DNA of 10,788 nucleotides from Alphaproteobacteria bacterium (GCA_005884465.1 VAZH01000146.1:1-10788); one strand, 5' to 3'. Shown: positions 1 through 7,280, counted from the stretch's first letter. Notes: generated by a model from the sequence alone, not told the origin. Numbers and translations are program-made.

Positions 1-105
1 CCATCCTCTATAAGCGCGGCCTTATCGGCATTTCAGCTCGCGCCAAAACGCTTCAGCCGTCCGCCACGGACGATGCCTCCGACAACACCCCTAGAGGACA
101 CCGAC

Positions 106-291
106 ATGGCCGTTCCCAGAAGAAAAACATCGCCCTCGCGGCGTGGCATGCGCCGCTCGGCAGATGGACTGAAGAAGCCAACCTATATCGAGGATAAGGA
201 TTCCGGTGAATTGCGCCGGCCCCACCACCTCGATCTGAAGACCGGCATGTACAAGGGCCGCCAGGTTCTGAAGGCCAAGAAGGAATCGTAG
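106..291 (+). CDS. rpmF: 50S ribosomal protein L32
   Basis: A 61-residue protein of the L32 family, a small component of the large ribosomal subunit. It begins [20 protein letters not shown] and continues through [10 protein letters not shown] and GMYKGRQVL, which matches alphaproteobacterial L32 along its whole length, and about 60 residues is the normal size. It has no cysteines, so it is the zinc-free form. An upstream in-frame ATG at 73 is possible, but the ATG at 106 has a good AGAGGA Shine-Dalgarno at 93-98 with 7 nt spacing and gives the conserved MAVP start. It is very basic, as expected for an rRNA-binding protein. Bases 1-105 are its leader; I recognise no gene end there. Confidence 0.97.
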   Translation: MAVPRRKTSPSRRGMRRSADGLKKPTYIEDKDSGELRRPHHLDLKTGMYKGRQVLKAKKES

Positions 292-451
292 TTGGGCCCG
301 GGATGCGCTGCGCCTCCGGGGAACGCCGAAAAGCGAGCACAGAGCCGGACCCGTCGATGGCCGGGGGCCTGAATTCGGCCAACGAGTAAGCTAACAGGTT
401 TCCTGCCGCGGACCGGATGGTCGCGCTTGCTTGAAAAGGAAGGCCTCGCCG

Positions 452-1078
452 ATGTCCATGGTCGGTTTTCCGCTTCTTCTGATTCCGCTCGCGATCTACA
501 ACATCATCGTCTTCCTGATGCCCGGCGTATCGCTCACCGAGCCGGTGGTGAAGCTGACGCTGATGTCCGGCGCCGAGTGGCCGGTAACGCTTTCCGACAT
601 GCTTCTGGCGCTCGGCATTTTCTTGCTGTTGTTGGAGATCATCAAGGGCGCCCGTCCCGGCGCGAAATATCTCACCGATCATTTGCTGTCGCTGATCGTG
701 TTCGGCGGCGCGGCCGCCGAATTTGTGCTGTGGCCGCGGTTTGGCACGTCCACCTATTTCCTGCTGACCATGCTGGCGCTGGTGGATTTCCTCTCCGGCA
801 TTGCGTTGCGCGCGCGGCGCGGGAAACAGGTCGCGTCGGCCCCCGTGGTATCGGGGCAGGGCGCTCGAACGCCTGCCGCCGCGCCCGAACCGCTACCCGC
901 AGCTGCGCCGTCGGCGCCGGCAATGGCATCGGTCGCGGAATCCGGGCCGCCGGAGCATCCTGAACCGAAAATCGTGCATCCCGACGTCACGCCGAATCCA
1001 CCGTCGCCGGTGGTGACGTCCCCGGAGCTGCAGCCCGGCAACGGCTCGCCGCCGTCGCGCGATGTGCCGCCGCGCTAG
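452..1078 (+). CDS. Four-helix membrane protein with Pro/Ala-rich tail, function unknown
   Basis: A 208-residue protein I cannot name. The first 120 residues form four hydrophobic stretches, at about 4-24, 47-64, 76-95 and 100-119, so it is probably an inner-membrane protein. From about residue 125 the rest is a low-complexity tail rich in Pro, Ala, Ser and Glu (for example TPAAAPEPLPAAAPSAPA) and is probably disordered. The start is placed at ATG 452 because AAGGAAGG at 436-443 lies 8 nt upstream. A second ATG at 458 and a TTG at 431 are alternatives, but the TTG lies upstream of that ribosome binding site. Frame and GC-rich codon use look truly coding. It follows rpmF on the same strand after 160 bases, with no visible functional link. 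The basic RARRGK after the last helix suggests that end is cytoplasmic, by the positive-inside rule. Confidence 0.8.
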   Translation: MSMVGFPLLLIPLAIYNIIVFLMPGVSLTEPVVKLTLMSGAEWPVTLSDMLLALGIFLLLLEIIKGARPGAKYLTDHLLSLIVFGGAAAEFVLWPRFGTSTYFLLTMLALVDFLSGIALRARRGKQVASAPVVSGQGARTPAAAPEPLPAAAPSAPAMASVAESGPPEHPEPKIVHPDVTPNPPSPVVTSPELQPGNGSPPSRDVPPR

Positions 1079-1792
1079 TCTTGCGATCAGGATATGCGCA
1101 GATGAAGGCCGTTGTGATCAGATGATTTGCCGCGTCCGGATGCCGGCAGCCTGAACCGGGCGTGGGTGCGCTCGGTAGGCGCTCTGCGCATCGGCGGCCG
1201 TCGCCCGGCACAAGGGCCGCGTTTGCGGGACCTGCGCGGCGGTTGCGATAAGATGCGTGACAAAAACCGGGTTCGGCCGGGGTAGCCGGCTTGCAGTGCG
1301 CGACCATTGCGCCGATGAGGTCACCGGGACCAGCGCGACGCAGGCGGGCTTTGCTTCCGGCAGGACGCCATCGTCCACCCTCTGTTCTGGTCGGCCTGTA
1401 TCTAACATGGCAAATCGAAATCCGGCTGAACTGTCAGGTTTTGGGACTCAACGCCCCTTTCGATTTCATCATCGCAAGAGCTATGCCGGTTCTCGCGGGG
1501 TTGTTCCCGGCGGCTTAACGACGTGGTTTCCGGAATATTTATCCATTTGGAGAAGGGTCGATGCCGAAACCGGCGGTATCCTCGAGACCGGGAATCAACC
1601 GCCAGTGTCCCGAAACGAGGCGATTGTGCAGCCGCCTTTCCGCAAGCATCGGCCATTCTGGCTTCGCTCGGCGCATCGAACGTTGATCGCGCTTTCGTGC
1701 AGATGCTGACCGACCTGGCGCGTCGGACCGAAATCAAGACGATCGCGGAACGGGTTCAGGACGAGTGCTGCGCAGCGTCCGGGAAAGGGCCC
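1079..1792. other. 714-base stretch without a supportable gene
   Basis: This gap lies between the membrane protein and the 3' end of phaR. Open frames exist on both strands (for example 1257-1709 plus and 1402-1737 minus), but none has recognisable motifs, a good ribosome binding site or native-looking codon use. I saw no tRNA or other known RNA. The part around 1380-1560 is visibly less GC-rich than the neighbouring genes. A short inverted repeat, GGCGGT at 1572-1577 and ACCGCC at 1598-1603, is the only dyad I noted. It may be decayed coding sequence or regulatory DNA. Confidence 0.5.
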
Positions 1793-2395
1793 TCACTCTT
1801 CCTTTTTCGGCTCTTTCGACATCCGCTCGAGGCGCTCCTGCATGTCCTTCATCTGACGGCGAAGCTCGTCGATGTTGCCTTCTTCCGGTGCCGGCTCGGG
1901 CATTTTGTCCGGCTCGGCGAGGGCAGGGCTTCCGGCGCGGGGCGCCGCGAACGGCTTGAACATCGAGAAGGTCCGCTCGAACATTTCCATGTTGCGGCGA
2001 ACATGCTCCTCCAGAGGCGCAAACGGCGTCATGCTGAAGGTAGTGGTGAGTTGCTTGCGAAATTTCTCCTGCTCGCGCGTCAGCGTATCGATGGATTGCT
2101 CAAGATAGCGCGGAACCACCATTTGCATGCTGTCGCCGTAGAATCGGATCAGCTGCCGCAGGAAAGTGGTCGGCAGCAGATTCTGGCCGGCCTTGTTCTC
2201 CTGTTCGAAAATGATCTGCGCCAGCACCGAACGGGTGATGTCGTCGCCGGTCTTGGCGTCATAGACGAGGAAGTCCTCGCCCTCCTTCACCATCGCCGCG
2301 AGGTCCTCGAGCGTCACGTAGGTACTGGTACCGGTATTATAGAGCCTCCGGTTTGCATATTTCTTGATCGTGGTGGGTTGGTCTGATTTCGCCAT
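1793..2395 (-). CDS. phaR: Polyhydroxyalkanoate synthesis repressor PhaR
   Basis: A 200-residue DNA-binding regulator of PHB metabolism. In known members PhaR represses phasin genes (and its own) and is released when it binds nascent PHB granules. The N-terminal PHB/PHA accumulation regulator domain covers about residues 8-68, with the hallmark KKYANRRLYNTGTSTYVTL at 11-29 and DDITRSVLAQIIFEQE at 51-66. A second accumulation-regulator domain covers about 72-112 (LLPTTFLRQLIRFYGDSM). The C-terminus is acidic and Pro-rich, then a charged coiled-coil-like helix at about 174-194. The start is fixed by an in-frame TGA two codons upstream (2399-2401). The Shine-Dalgarno is weak. It is divergent from phaA across 384 bases. 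Length and motifs are normal for rhizobia. Confidence 0.96.
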   Translation of the reverse strand: MAKSDQPTTIKKYANRRLYNTGTSTYVTLEDLAAMVKEGEDFLVYDAKTGDDITRSVLAQIIFEQENKAGQNLLPTTFLRQLIRFYGDSMQMVVPRYLEQSIDTLTREQEKFRKQLTTTFSMTPFAPLEEHVRRNMEMFERTFSMFKPFAAPRAGSPALAEPDKMPEPAPEEGNIDELRRQMKDMQERLERMSKEPKKEE

Positions 2396-2470
2396 GGCTC
2401 ACACATGCACACCGAGGACAGGAACCCGACGGCACCGCCGAAGGGCAGACAACGCATCGCAGCAAAGTAA

Positions 2471-2483
2471 GCATTTTCAATGC
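2471..2483. promoter_or_regulatory. Dyad GCATT-TTC-AATGC in the phaR upstream region
   Basis: A perfect 5-bp inverted repeat with a 3-base centre, 76 bases upstream of the phaR start codon. On the minus strand the same bases give TTGAAA, which could serve as a -35 box for phaR, although no convincing -10 follows. PhaR proteins are described as binding TGC/GCA-type dyads, so this is a candidate operator. The role is inferred from position and symmetry only. Confidence 0.3.
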
Positions 2484-2671
2484 GGTTCGGCTACAGTTTT
2501 GTGCACGACGGTTAATTCGGAAGCATACTCACCGCTTGGCAGTGGCACGGCTGATCCGCGAGAACCGGGTCCCGGTCTTGTGGATGGACCGCGCCATTCT
2601 GACGGGAGGCATTCTCCCACGGGGGAAGCGACAGCACTTTTTCTCGAAAATGGCTTCCGCGCCGTTTTTGA

Positions 2672-2716
2672 ATGCGCCGCGGCATTGACATGCATCAACT
2701 CCGTTAACAGGATAAG
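2672..2716 (+). promoter_or_regulatory. phaA: Candidate phaA promoter with ATGC/GCAT dyads
   Basis: A consensus -35 box TTGACA lies at 2685-2690. The best -10 candidates are weak: AGGATA at 2709-2714 or GATAAG at 2711-2716, with 18-20 nt spacing. Overlapping the -35 is a series of half-sites: ATGC at 2672, GCAT at 2682, ATGC at 2690 and GCAT at 2692. They form inverted pairs spaced close to one helical turn. Transcription would start about 55 bases before the phaA ATG. The position fits an operator for PhaR or another regulator of PHB synthesis; this is inferred. Confidence 0.4.
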
Positions 2717-2779
2717 GTGAGAGACAGGCCCGCCATCCGGCCGCCCGTCCTCCAAGAACCTCAAGCCCAGGAGATGTCC

Positions 2780-3958
2780 ATGTCAGACGATGTCGTCATC
2801 GTCAGCGCCGCCCGCACCCCGGTCGGAAGTTTCAACGGCGCGTTCGCTACCACAGCGGCCCACGATCTCGGCGCCGTCGCCATCAAGGCCGCGCTGGAGC
2901 GTGCCGGCGTCGAGCCGGCCCGCGTCTCCGAGGTGATCATGGGTCAGATCCTGACCGCGGCGCAGGGCCAGAACCCCGCCCGCCAGGCCTCGATCGCCGC
3001 CGGCATCCCGGTGGAAAGCCCGGCCTGGGGCGTCAATCAGTTATGCGGCTCTGGCCTGCGCACGGTGGCTCTGGGCTATCAGGCGCTGCTAAACGGCGAT
3101 TCCGAAATCGTCGTCGCCGGCGGTCAGGAATCCATGAGCATGGCCCCGCATGCGCAGTATTTGCGTGGCGGCGTCAAGATGGGAGGGCTCGAGCTCGTCG
3201 ACACCATGATCAAGGATGGGTTGTGGGACGCCTTCAACGGCTACCACATGGGCAATACCGCCGAGAACGTCGCCCGGCAGTATCAGATCACCCGTTCGCA
3301 GCAGGACGAATTCGCCGTCGGCTCGCAGAACAAGGCCGAGACCGCGCAGAAGACCGGCAAGTTCAAGGATGAGATCGTCCCCGTCACCATCAAGACCCGC
3401 AAGGGCGACATTGTCGTCGATGCCGACGAATATCCGCGCCACGGCGCGACCCTCGATTCCATGGCCAAGCTCAAGCCGGCCTTCGAGAAGGATGGCACCG
3501 TCACCGCCGGCAGCGCGTCGGGCATCAATGATGGCGCCGCCGCAGTGGTGCTGATGACCGCAAAGCAGGCGGCCAAGGAAGGCAAGAAGGTGCTCGGCCG
3601 GATCGTCTCGTGGGGCCAGGCCGGCGTCGATCCCAAGATCATGGGCACCGGGCCGATCCCGGCTTCGCGCGCCGCGCTGAAGAAGGCCGGCTGGAGCATC
3701 GGCGATCTCGACCTGATCGAGGCCAATGAAGCCTTCGCGGCGCAGGCCTGCGCGGTCAACAAGGACCTCGGCTGGGATACCTCCAAGGTCAACGTCAATG
3801 GCGGCGCGATCGCGATCGGCCATCCGGTCGGCGCCTCCGGCGCGCGGGTGCTGGTGACGCTATTGCACGAGATGCAGAAGCGCGACGCCAAGAAGGGGCT
3901 CGCCACTTTGTGCATCGGCGGCGGCATGGGAATCGCCATGTGCATTGCACGCGACTGA
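2780..3958 (+). CDS. phaA: Acetyl-CoA acetyltransferase (biosynthetic thiolase)
   Basis: A 392-residue thiolase that condenses two acetyl-CoA to acetoacetyl-CoA, the first step of PHB synthesis, in the cytosol. All catalytic residues are present at the classical positions: nucleophile Cys89 in [10 protein letters not shown], His348 in [16 protein letters not shown] and Cys378 in [13 protein letters not shown]. It also has VIVSAARTP near the N-terminus, GGQESMS at 114-120 and NEAFAAQA at 316-323. Length is normal for the family. ATG 2780 is chosen because GGAG at 2770-2773 sits 6 nt upstream. An in-frame ATG at 2774 directly touches that Shine-Dalgarno, and the further upstream extension from 2717 has no family character. 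It is the first gene of a phaA-phaB pair divergent from phaR. Confidence 0.97.
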   Translation: MSDDVVIVSAARTPVGSFNGAFATTAAHDLGAVAIKAALERAGVEPARVSEVIMGQILTAAQGQNPARQASIAAGIPVESPAWGVNQLCGSGLRTVALGYQALLNGDSEIVVAGGQESMSMAPHAQYLRGGVKMGGLELVDTMIKDGLWDAFNGYHMGNTAENVARQYQITRSQQDEFAVGSQNKAETAQKTGKFKDEIVPVTIKTRKGDIVVDADEYPRHGATLDSMAKLKPAFEKDGTVTAGSASGINDGAAAVVLMTAKQAAKEGKKVLGRIVSWGQAGVDPKIMGTGPIPASRAALKKAGWSIGDLDLIEANEAFAAQACAVNKDLGWDTSKVNVNGGAIAIGHPVGASGARVLVTLLHEMQKRDAKKGLATLCIGGGMGIAMCIARD

Positions 3959-4042
3959 ACAAGGGCAGCGGAGTGCGTTGAGTGATGAAAAGATCATCTC
4001 GCAACTTCGGCTCACGCTGATAAAAATGAATGCCCGGTCTGG

Positions 4043-4090
4043 GCGCATGATCCGCCAAAGTGTAGGCGGTTTGGCGAAAAGATCATGCGC
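4043..4090. repeat. Palindromic intergenic element 1 between phaA and phaB
   Basis: Perfect 10-bp outer arms, GCGCATGATC at 4043-4052 and GATCATGCGC at 4081-4090, enclose a 7-bp inner pair, CGCCAAA at 4053-4059 and TTTGGCG at 4070-4076. The result is a long hairpin with a small AAAA bulge. It resembles the 'gcatgatc...aaagtg...gatcatgc' intergenic element I recall as abundant in Bradyrhizobium and related genomes. It is non-coding and could end or slow transcription or stabilise the upstream phaA mRNA. Confidence 0.75.
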
Positions 4091-4103
4091 TCTTCAAATA
4101 AGT

Positions 4104-4153
4104 AGAGCGCGATCGGACGCAAAACCGGGATCCACTTTTGCTGATCGCGCTCT
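4104..4153. repeat. Palindromic intergenic element 2 between phaA and phaB
   Basis: Perfect 11-bp arms, AGAGCGCGATC at 4104-4114 and GATCGCGCTCT at 4143-4153, enclose a second pair, GCAAAA at 4119-4124 and TTTTGC at 4136-4141. It starts 13 bases after the first element, so the two look like a composite, as in the mosaic (RIME-like) elements of rhizobia. A stretch of about 85 bases remains before phaB, with a possible -10 (GATAAT, 4195-4200) but no clear -35. Confidence 0.72.
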
Positions 4154-4239
4154 TCCCGGGCATTTCCATCTGGAAGACGCTGTCAAAAGGCCGTGATAAT
4201 TCTGGCTTGCAAGAAAACACCACCAGGGAGGAATTCGAT

Positions 4240-4965
4240 ATGGCACGTGTTGCATTGGTGACGGGGGGAACGCGAGGCATTGGGGCTGCGATCAGCAAGG
4301 CGCTGAAGGCCGCAGGCTACAAGGTGGCGGCGAGCTACGCAGGCAATGACGCGGCGGCGGAAAAATTCAAGGCCGAGACCGGCATCCCCGTCTATAAATG
4401 GGACGTCAGTTCATTCGACGCCTGCGTCGCCGGCGTCAAGAAGGTCGAGGCGGATCTCGGTCCGGTCGACGTGCTGGTCAACAATGCCGGCATCACCAAG
4501 GATACCGCCTTCCACAAGATGACGCTCGAGCAGTGGAACGCGGTGATCAACACCAATCTCGGTTCGCTGTTCAACATGACGCGGCAGGTGATCGAGGGCA
4601 TGCGCGCCCGCAAGTTCGGCCGTGTCATCAACATCTCTTCGGTCAACGGCCAAAAGGGGCAGTTCGGCCAGGTCAACTATTCCGCGGCCAAGGCCGGCGA
4701 CATAGGCTTCACCAAGGCGCTCGCGCTGGAGAATGCCAAGGGCGGCATCACCGTGAATGTAATCTGTCCGGGCTACATCAACACCGAAATGGTGCAGGCG
4801 GTGCCGAAGGACGTTCTCGACAAGAACATCCTGCCGCAGATTCCGGTCAATCGCCTCGGCGAGCCGGAGGAGATCGCGCGCAGCGTGGTATTCCTCGCGG
4901 CCGAGGATGCCGGCTTCATTACGGGATCGACGCTTACCGTGAACGGCGGACAGTATCACGCGTGA
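4240..4965 (+). CDS. phaB: Acetoacetyl-CoA reductase (NADPH-dependent)
   Basis: A 241-residue short-chain dehydrogenase that reduces acetoacetyl-CoA to (R)-3-hydroxybutyryl-CoA, the PHB monomer. The cofactor-binding TGGTRGIG is at 8-15 and NNAG at 81-84. The catalytic set is Ser134, Tyr147 and Lys151 (NISSVNGQKGQFGQVNYSAAK), and the family-typical CPGYINTEM is at 176-184. Length and motifs are those of PhaB rather than FabG. ATG 4240 follows a strong AGGGAGGA Shine-Dalgarno at 4225-4232 with 7 nt spacing. An open frame continues upstream to 4138 but runs into the palindromic element and is not coding. The 281-base gap from phaA holds two palindromes, so the pair may be only partly co-transcribed. 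The synthase gene phaC is not in the window. Confidence 0.96.
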   Translation: MARVALVTGGTRGIGAAISKALKAAGYKVAASYAGNDAAAEKFKAETGIPVYKWDVSSFDACVAGVKKVEADLGPVDVLVNNAGITKDTAFHKMTLEQWNAVINTNLGSLFNMTRQVIEGMRARKFGRVINISSVNGQKGQFGQVNYSAAKAGDIGFTKALALENAKGGITVNVICPGYINTEMVQAVPKDVLDKNILPQIPVNRLGEPEEIARSVVFLAAEDAGFITGSTLTVNGGQYHA

Positions 4966-4973
4966 TTTAGGTC

Positions 4974-5075
4974 GTCATTCCGGGATGCGGCTGTTGGCGC
5001 AGACCCGGAATCCATACTCCCGGCAGTGATCATGGATTCCGGGTCGCTTACTTCGTTCGCGCCCCCGGAATCACA
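4974..5075. repeat. Palindromic repeat, GTCATTCCGGG family, copy A
   Basis: The outer ends are inverted: GTCATTCCGGG at 4974-4984, and CCCGGAATCAC near 5064-5074 with one mismatch. Inside is a perfect 14-bp inverted pair, GACCCGGAATCCAT at 5002-5015 and ATGGATTCCGGGTC at 5032-5045. It fills nearly all the space between phaB and the exporter gene and ends a few bases from the exporter start codon. I recognise it as a common Bradyrhizobium intergenic repeat from memory. A second copy lies at 5964-6071. It may also act as the phaB transcription end. Confidence 0.78.
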
Positions 5076-5080
5076 GCTTG

Positions 5081-5950
5081 ATGAACCCGCGCACCGCCAC
5101 GCTGATCGGATTGACCGCGATCCTGATGTGGTCGCTGCTGGCGGTGCTGACGGTGGCCACGGGCAAAATTCCCGCATTCCAGCTGGCGGCGATGACGTTC
5201 GCGATCGGCGCGCTGGTGGGATTCCTGACATGGATCCGGCGCCCGGATGCGATCAGCGCATTGCGCCAATCGCCTGTTGCCTGGGTGGTGGGGGTCGGTG
5301 GCCTGTTCGGCTATCACGCGCTGTATTTCCTGGCGCTGCGTTTTGCGCCGCCGGCCGAAGCCGGCCTGTTGAATTATCTCTGGCCGCTTCTGATCGTGCT
5401 GTTTTCGGCGCTGCTGCCGGGCGAACGGCTGGCGCCGCACCACATCATCGGCGCCGTGCTCGGGCTCGCCGGCACCGTCCTGTTGTTTGCAGGCAATGCC
5501 GGCACTGGTTTCGCACCCGGCCAGGTGCCTGGATTGATCGCGGCGTTCGTCGCGGCGTTTGTGTGGGCGGCGTATTCGGTGATGTCGCGCAAGTTCAAAT
5601 CGATACCGACGGACGCAGTGGCTGGCTTTTGTCTCGCAACCGCGCTGTTAGCAGCCGTCGTGCACGGAATCGCCGAGGTCACGGTCTGGCCCGATACCGC
5701 GGCACAATGGCTCGCGATCACAGCGCTCGGCGTCGGACCGGTCGGTGCCGCATTCTACGCCTGGGATATCGGGATGAAGCGCGGCGATATCCGCGTGCTG
5801 GGTGCCGCGTCCTACGCGACGCCGCTGCTCTCCACCGCGTTCCTGATGCTGGCGGGCTTTGCCAAGCCGAGCGTCACCATCGCGATCGCCGCGGTCTTGA
5901 TCGCCGGCGGCGGCTTGATCGCGGCGAGGGATATGATTGGAAAGCGCTGA
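5081..5950 (+). CDS. DMT-superfamily exporter, YddG-like
   Basis: A 289-residue inner-membrane protein with two EamA halves and about ten predicted helices. It resembles the E. coli aromatic amino acid exporter YddG in several places: TATLIGLTAILMWS at 5-18, EAGLLNYLWPLLIVLF at 93-108, FVWAAY at 160-165, FYAWDIGMKRGD at 225-236 and AASYATPLLSTA at 242-253. Length matches (YddG is 293 residues). The likely role is export of amino acids or similar metabolites; the substrate cannot be read from the sequence. ATG 5081 is preferred over TTG 5078. The Shine-Dalgarno is poor: GGAA at 5067-5070, 10 nt away and lying inside repeat copy A. The gene stands alone between two copies of one repeat and has no evident tie to the PHB genes. 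Confidence 0.88.
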   Translation: MNPRTATLIGLTAILMWSLLAVLTVATGKIPAFQLAAMTFAIGALVGFLTWIRRPDAISALRQSPVAWVVGVGGLFGYHALYFLALRFAPPAEAGLLNYLWPLLIVLFSALLPGERLAPHHIIGAVLGLAGTVLLFAGNAGTGFAPGQVPGLIAAFVAAFVWAAYSVMSRKFKSIPTDAVAGFCLATALLAAVVHGIAEVTVWPDTAAQWLAITALGVGPVGAAFYAWDIGMKRGDIRVLGAASYATPLLSTAFLMLAGFAKPSVTIAIAAVLIAGGGLIAARDMIGKR

Positions 5951-5963
5951 GCGCCTTTCAGTA

Positions 5964-6071
5964 GCCGTCATTCCGGGGCGCATCGAAGATGCGAACCCGG
6001 AATCTCGAGATTCCCCGATGTGCAATTGCACATCTGAGGTCTGGTTCTTCGGACCATCCCGGAATGACGGC
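5964..6071. repeat. Palindromic repeat, GTCATTCCGGG family, copy B
   Basis: Perfect 14-bp outer arms, GCCGTCATTCCGGG at 5964-5977 and CCCGGAATGACGGC at 6058-6071. Inside is a chain of dyads: CGCATC-gaa-GATGCG at 5979-5993, the perfect palindrome GAATCTCGAGATTC at 6000-6013, and the perfect palindrome GATGTGCAATTGCACATC at 6017-6034. It sits between the convergent 3' ends of the exporter and the cupin gene, 7 bases from the cupin stop codon, so it may end transcription in both directions. Confidence 0.82.
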
Positions 6072-6078
6072 CGCTGGG

Positions 6079-6513
6079 CTAGTCGGTCGGCTCCCAGCCC
6101 TGCGGCGCTATCTCGAACGTCGCAAAATCAAAACCGGGTGCGACCGTGCAGCCCACCAGCGTCCAGTCGCCGGTGCTTTCGGCCGCCTGCCATGCCTTTA
6201 CGGGGACTATGGCTTGCGGCACTTCGCCCGCGGCGAGATCGGGGCCGAGCCTGACGCTGCGCTGGCCGCGATCGTCGGCAATTTGCAAGCTGAGCGCGTG
6301 GCCTGCGTAATAATGCCAGATCTCCACCGCATCGATGCGATGCCAGTGCGCGCGCTCGCCCCGCGCCAGCAGGAAATGGATCGCGGTGGACAGCGAACGT
6401 CCGTTGGCGTCGACGCGCGCGTCGCGAAACGTCTCGCGATAATGCCCGCCTTCCGGATGCGGCTTCAACTCGAGCCGCGCAATGATGTCGGCGGCGGAGG
6501 ACACCCGAACCAT
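6079..6513 (-). CDS. Cupin_5 (DUF985) family protein
   Basis: A 144-residue single-domain cupin of the Cupin_5 / DUF985 family. Visible family motifs are HPEGGHYRETF at 19-29, AHWHRIDAVEIWHYYAG at 55-71 (potential metal ligands His56, His58, Glu64, His67) and VAPGFDFATFEI at 124-135. Length is normal. No enzymatic role is firmly established for the family as far as I know. The ATG shares its first base with the gloB stop codon (TGATG at 6515-6511), so it is almost certainly translated by coupling from gloB. No good Shine-Dalgarno of its own is seen. That arrangement hints at a role linked to glyoxalase metabolism, but this is only inference from context. Confidence 0.9.
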   Translation of the reverse strand: MVRVSSAADIIARLELKPHPEGGHYRETFRDARVDANGRSLSTAIHFLLARGERAHWHRIDAVEIWHYYAGHALSLQIADDRGQRSVRLGPDLAAGEVPQAIVPVKAWQAAESTGDWTLVGCTVAPGFDFATFEIAPQGWEPTD

Positions 6514-7280
6514 CAGGATTTGTTCTTGCGTTCGCGCAATTCGCCGAACACCTCAGCGGCGTTCCTGCCCTTCATCCGCACGCTTGCCGCGACCGACGGC
6601 TCGTCGGCGCGCAGGAACACATTTGCCTTCTTCTCTTCGCCAAGCAGCGTCGGAACCGTCGGCTTGTTCTCCGCGCGCAACCGTTTCACTTCCCCAGCGC
6701 GCGCTTTCAGCGCGGCATTATCGGGCTCGATGGTGAGCGCGAACTTGACGTTGGCGGCGGTATATTCGTGGCCGCAATAGAGTTTGAAATCGTCGGGCAG
6801 CGCGCGCAGCTTCAAAAGCGAGTCCCACATCATCGGATAGTTGCCCTCGAACACCCGTCCGCATCCGATCGAGAACAGTGTGTCGGCGGCGAACAGCGCC
6901 TTCTCGCTGTCGAAGACGTAGCTGATGTGATCGAGGGTGTGGCCCGGTGTTTCCAGCACCCGCGCCAGGAGTCCCCCCACCTTCACGACATCGCCCTGGC
7001 CGACGCGCAGGTCGACATGTGCGATCCTGGCGGACTTGTCGTGGGGCCCGACCACGCGACAGCCGTATTTCTGCTTCAGCTCGGCGACGCCGCCGACATG
7101 GTCGCCGTGATGATGGGTGATGAGAATATCCGTCAACGTCCAGCCCTCGCGCTCCAGCGCCTTGGCAACAGGCCCCGCTTCGGGCGCGTCGATCGAGGCG
7201 GTCGCCCCGGTCGCGGGATCGTGAATCAGGTAGCCGAAATTGTCGGTGAGGCAGGGGAACAGGCGAATTTCGGCAGCCAT
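6513..7280 (-). CDS. gloB: Hydroxyacylglutathione hydrolase (glyoxalase II)
   Basis: A 255-residue metallo-beta-lactamase-fold enzyme that hydrolyses S-lactoylglutathione to D-lactate and glutathione, the second step of methylglyoxal detoxification. The binuclear metal site is complete: THHHGDH at 55-61 (His56, His58, Asp60, His61), His114 in TPGHT, Asp133 in AADTLF and His171 in CGHEYT. The glyoxalase II C-terminal region follows (NVKFALTIEPDN at 177-188, KPTVPTLLGEEK at 206-217). Length is normal for GloB. ATG 7280 is chosen for GGAG 6 nt upstream and the family-typical start MAAEIRLFPCLTDN; a longer reading from 7319 adds 13 unrelated residues. It leads a two-gene unit with the overlapping cupin gene and is divergent from the methyltransferase-like gene. 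No glyoxalase I gene is in the window. Confidence 0.96.
   Translation of the reverse strand: MAAEIRLFPCLTDNFGYLIHDPATGATASIDAPEAGPVAKALEREGWTLTDILITHHHGDHVGGVAELKQKYGCRVVGPHDKSARIAHVDLRVGQGDVVKVGGLLARVLETPGHTLDHISYVFDSEKALFAADTLFSIGCGRVFEGNYPMMWDSLLKLRALPDDFKLYCGHEYTAANVKFALTIEPDNAALKARAGEVKRLRAENKPTVPTLLGEEKKANVFLRADEPSVAASVRMKGRNAAEVFGELRERKNKS

Noticed and set aside
53..682. 209-codon minus-strand frame over rpmF and the membrane protein
   Set aside because: Low-complexity Arg/Gly-rich product antisense to two better genes.
1257..1709. 150-codon plus-strand frame in the gap before phaR
   Set aside because: No ribosome binding site, no motif, and codon use unlike the neighbouring genes.
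1523..2386. 287-codon plus-strand frame over phaR
   Set aside because: It is the antisense shadow of phaR, whose minus-strand product has full family motifs; the plus-strand product has none.
2717..2779. 21-residue N-terminal extension of PhaA
   Set aside because: Family members start at [14 protein letters not shown], and GGAG lies 6 nt before ATG 2780.
3089..3823. 244-codon minus-strand frame over phaA
   Set aside because: Antisense shadow produced by GC-rich codon use in phaA; the thiolase frame carries all catalytic residues.
4043..4153. Attachment site or insertion-sequence ends
   Set aside because: No transposase or target duplication is seen; the two palindromes fit short intergenic repeats better.
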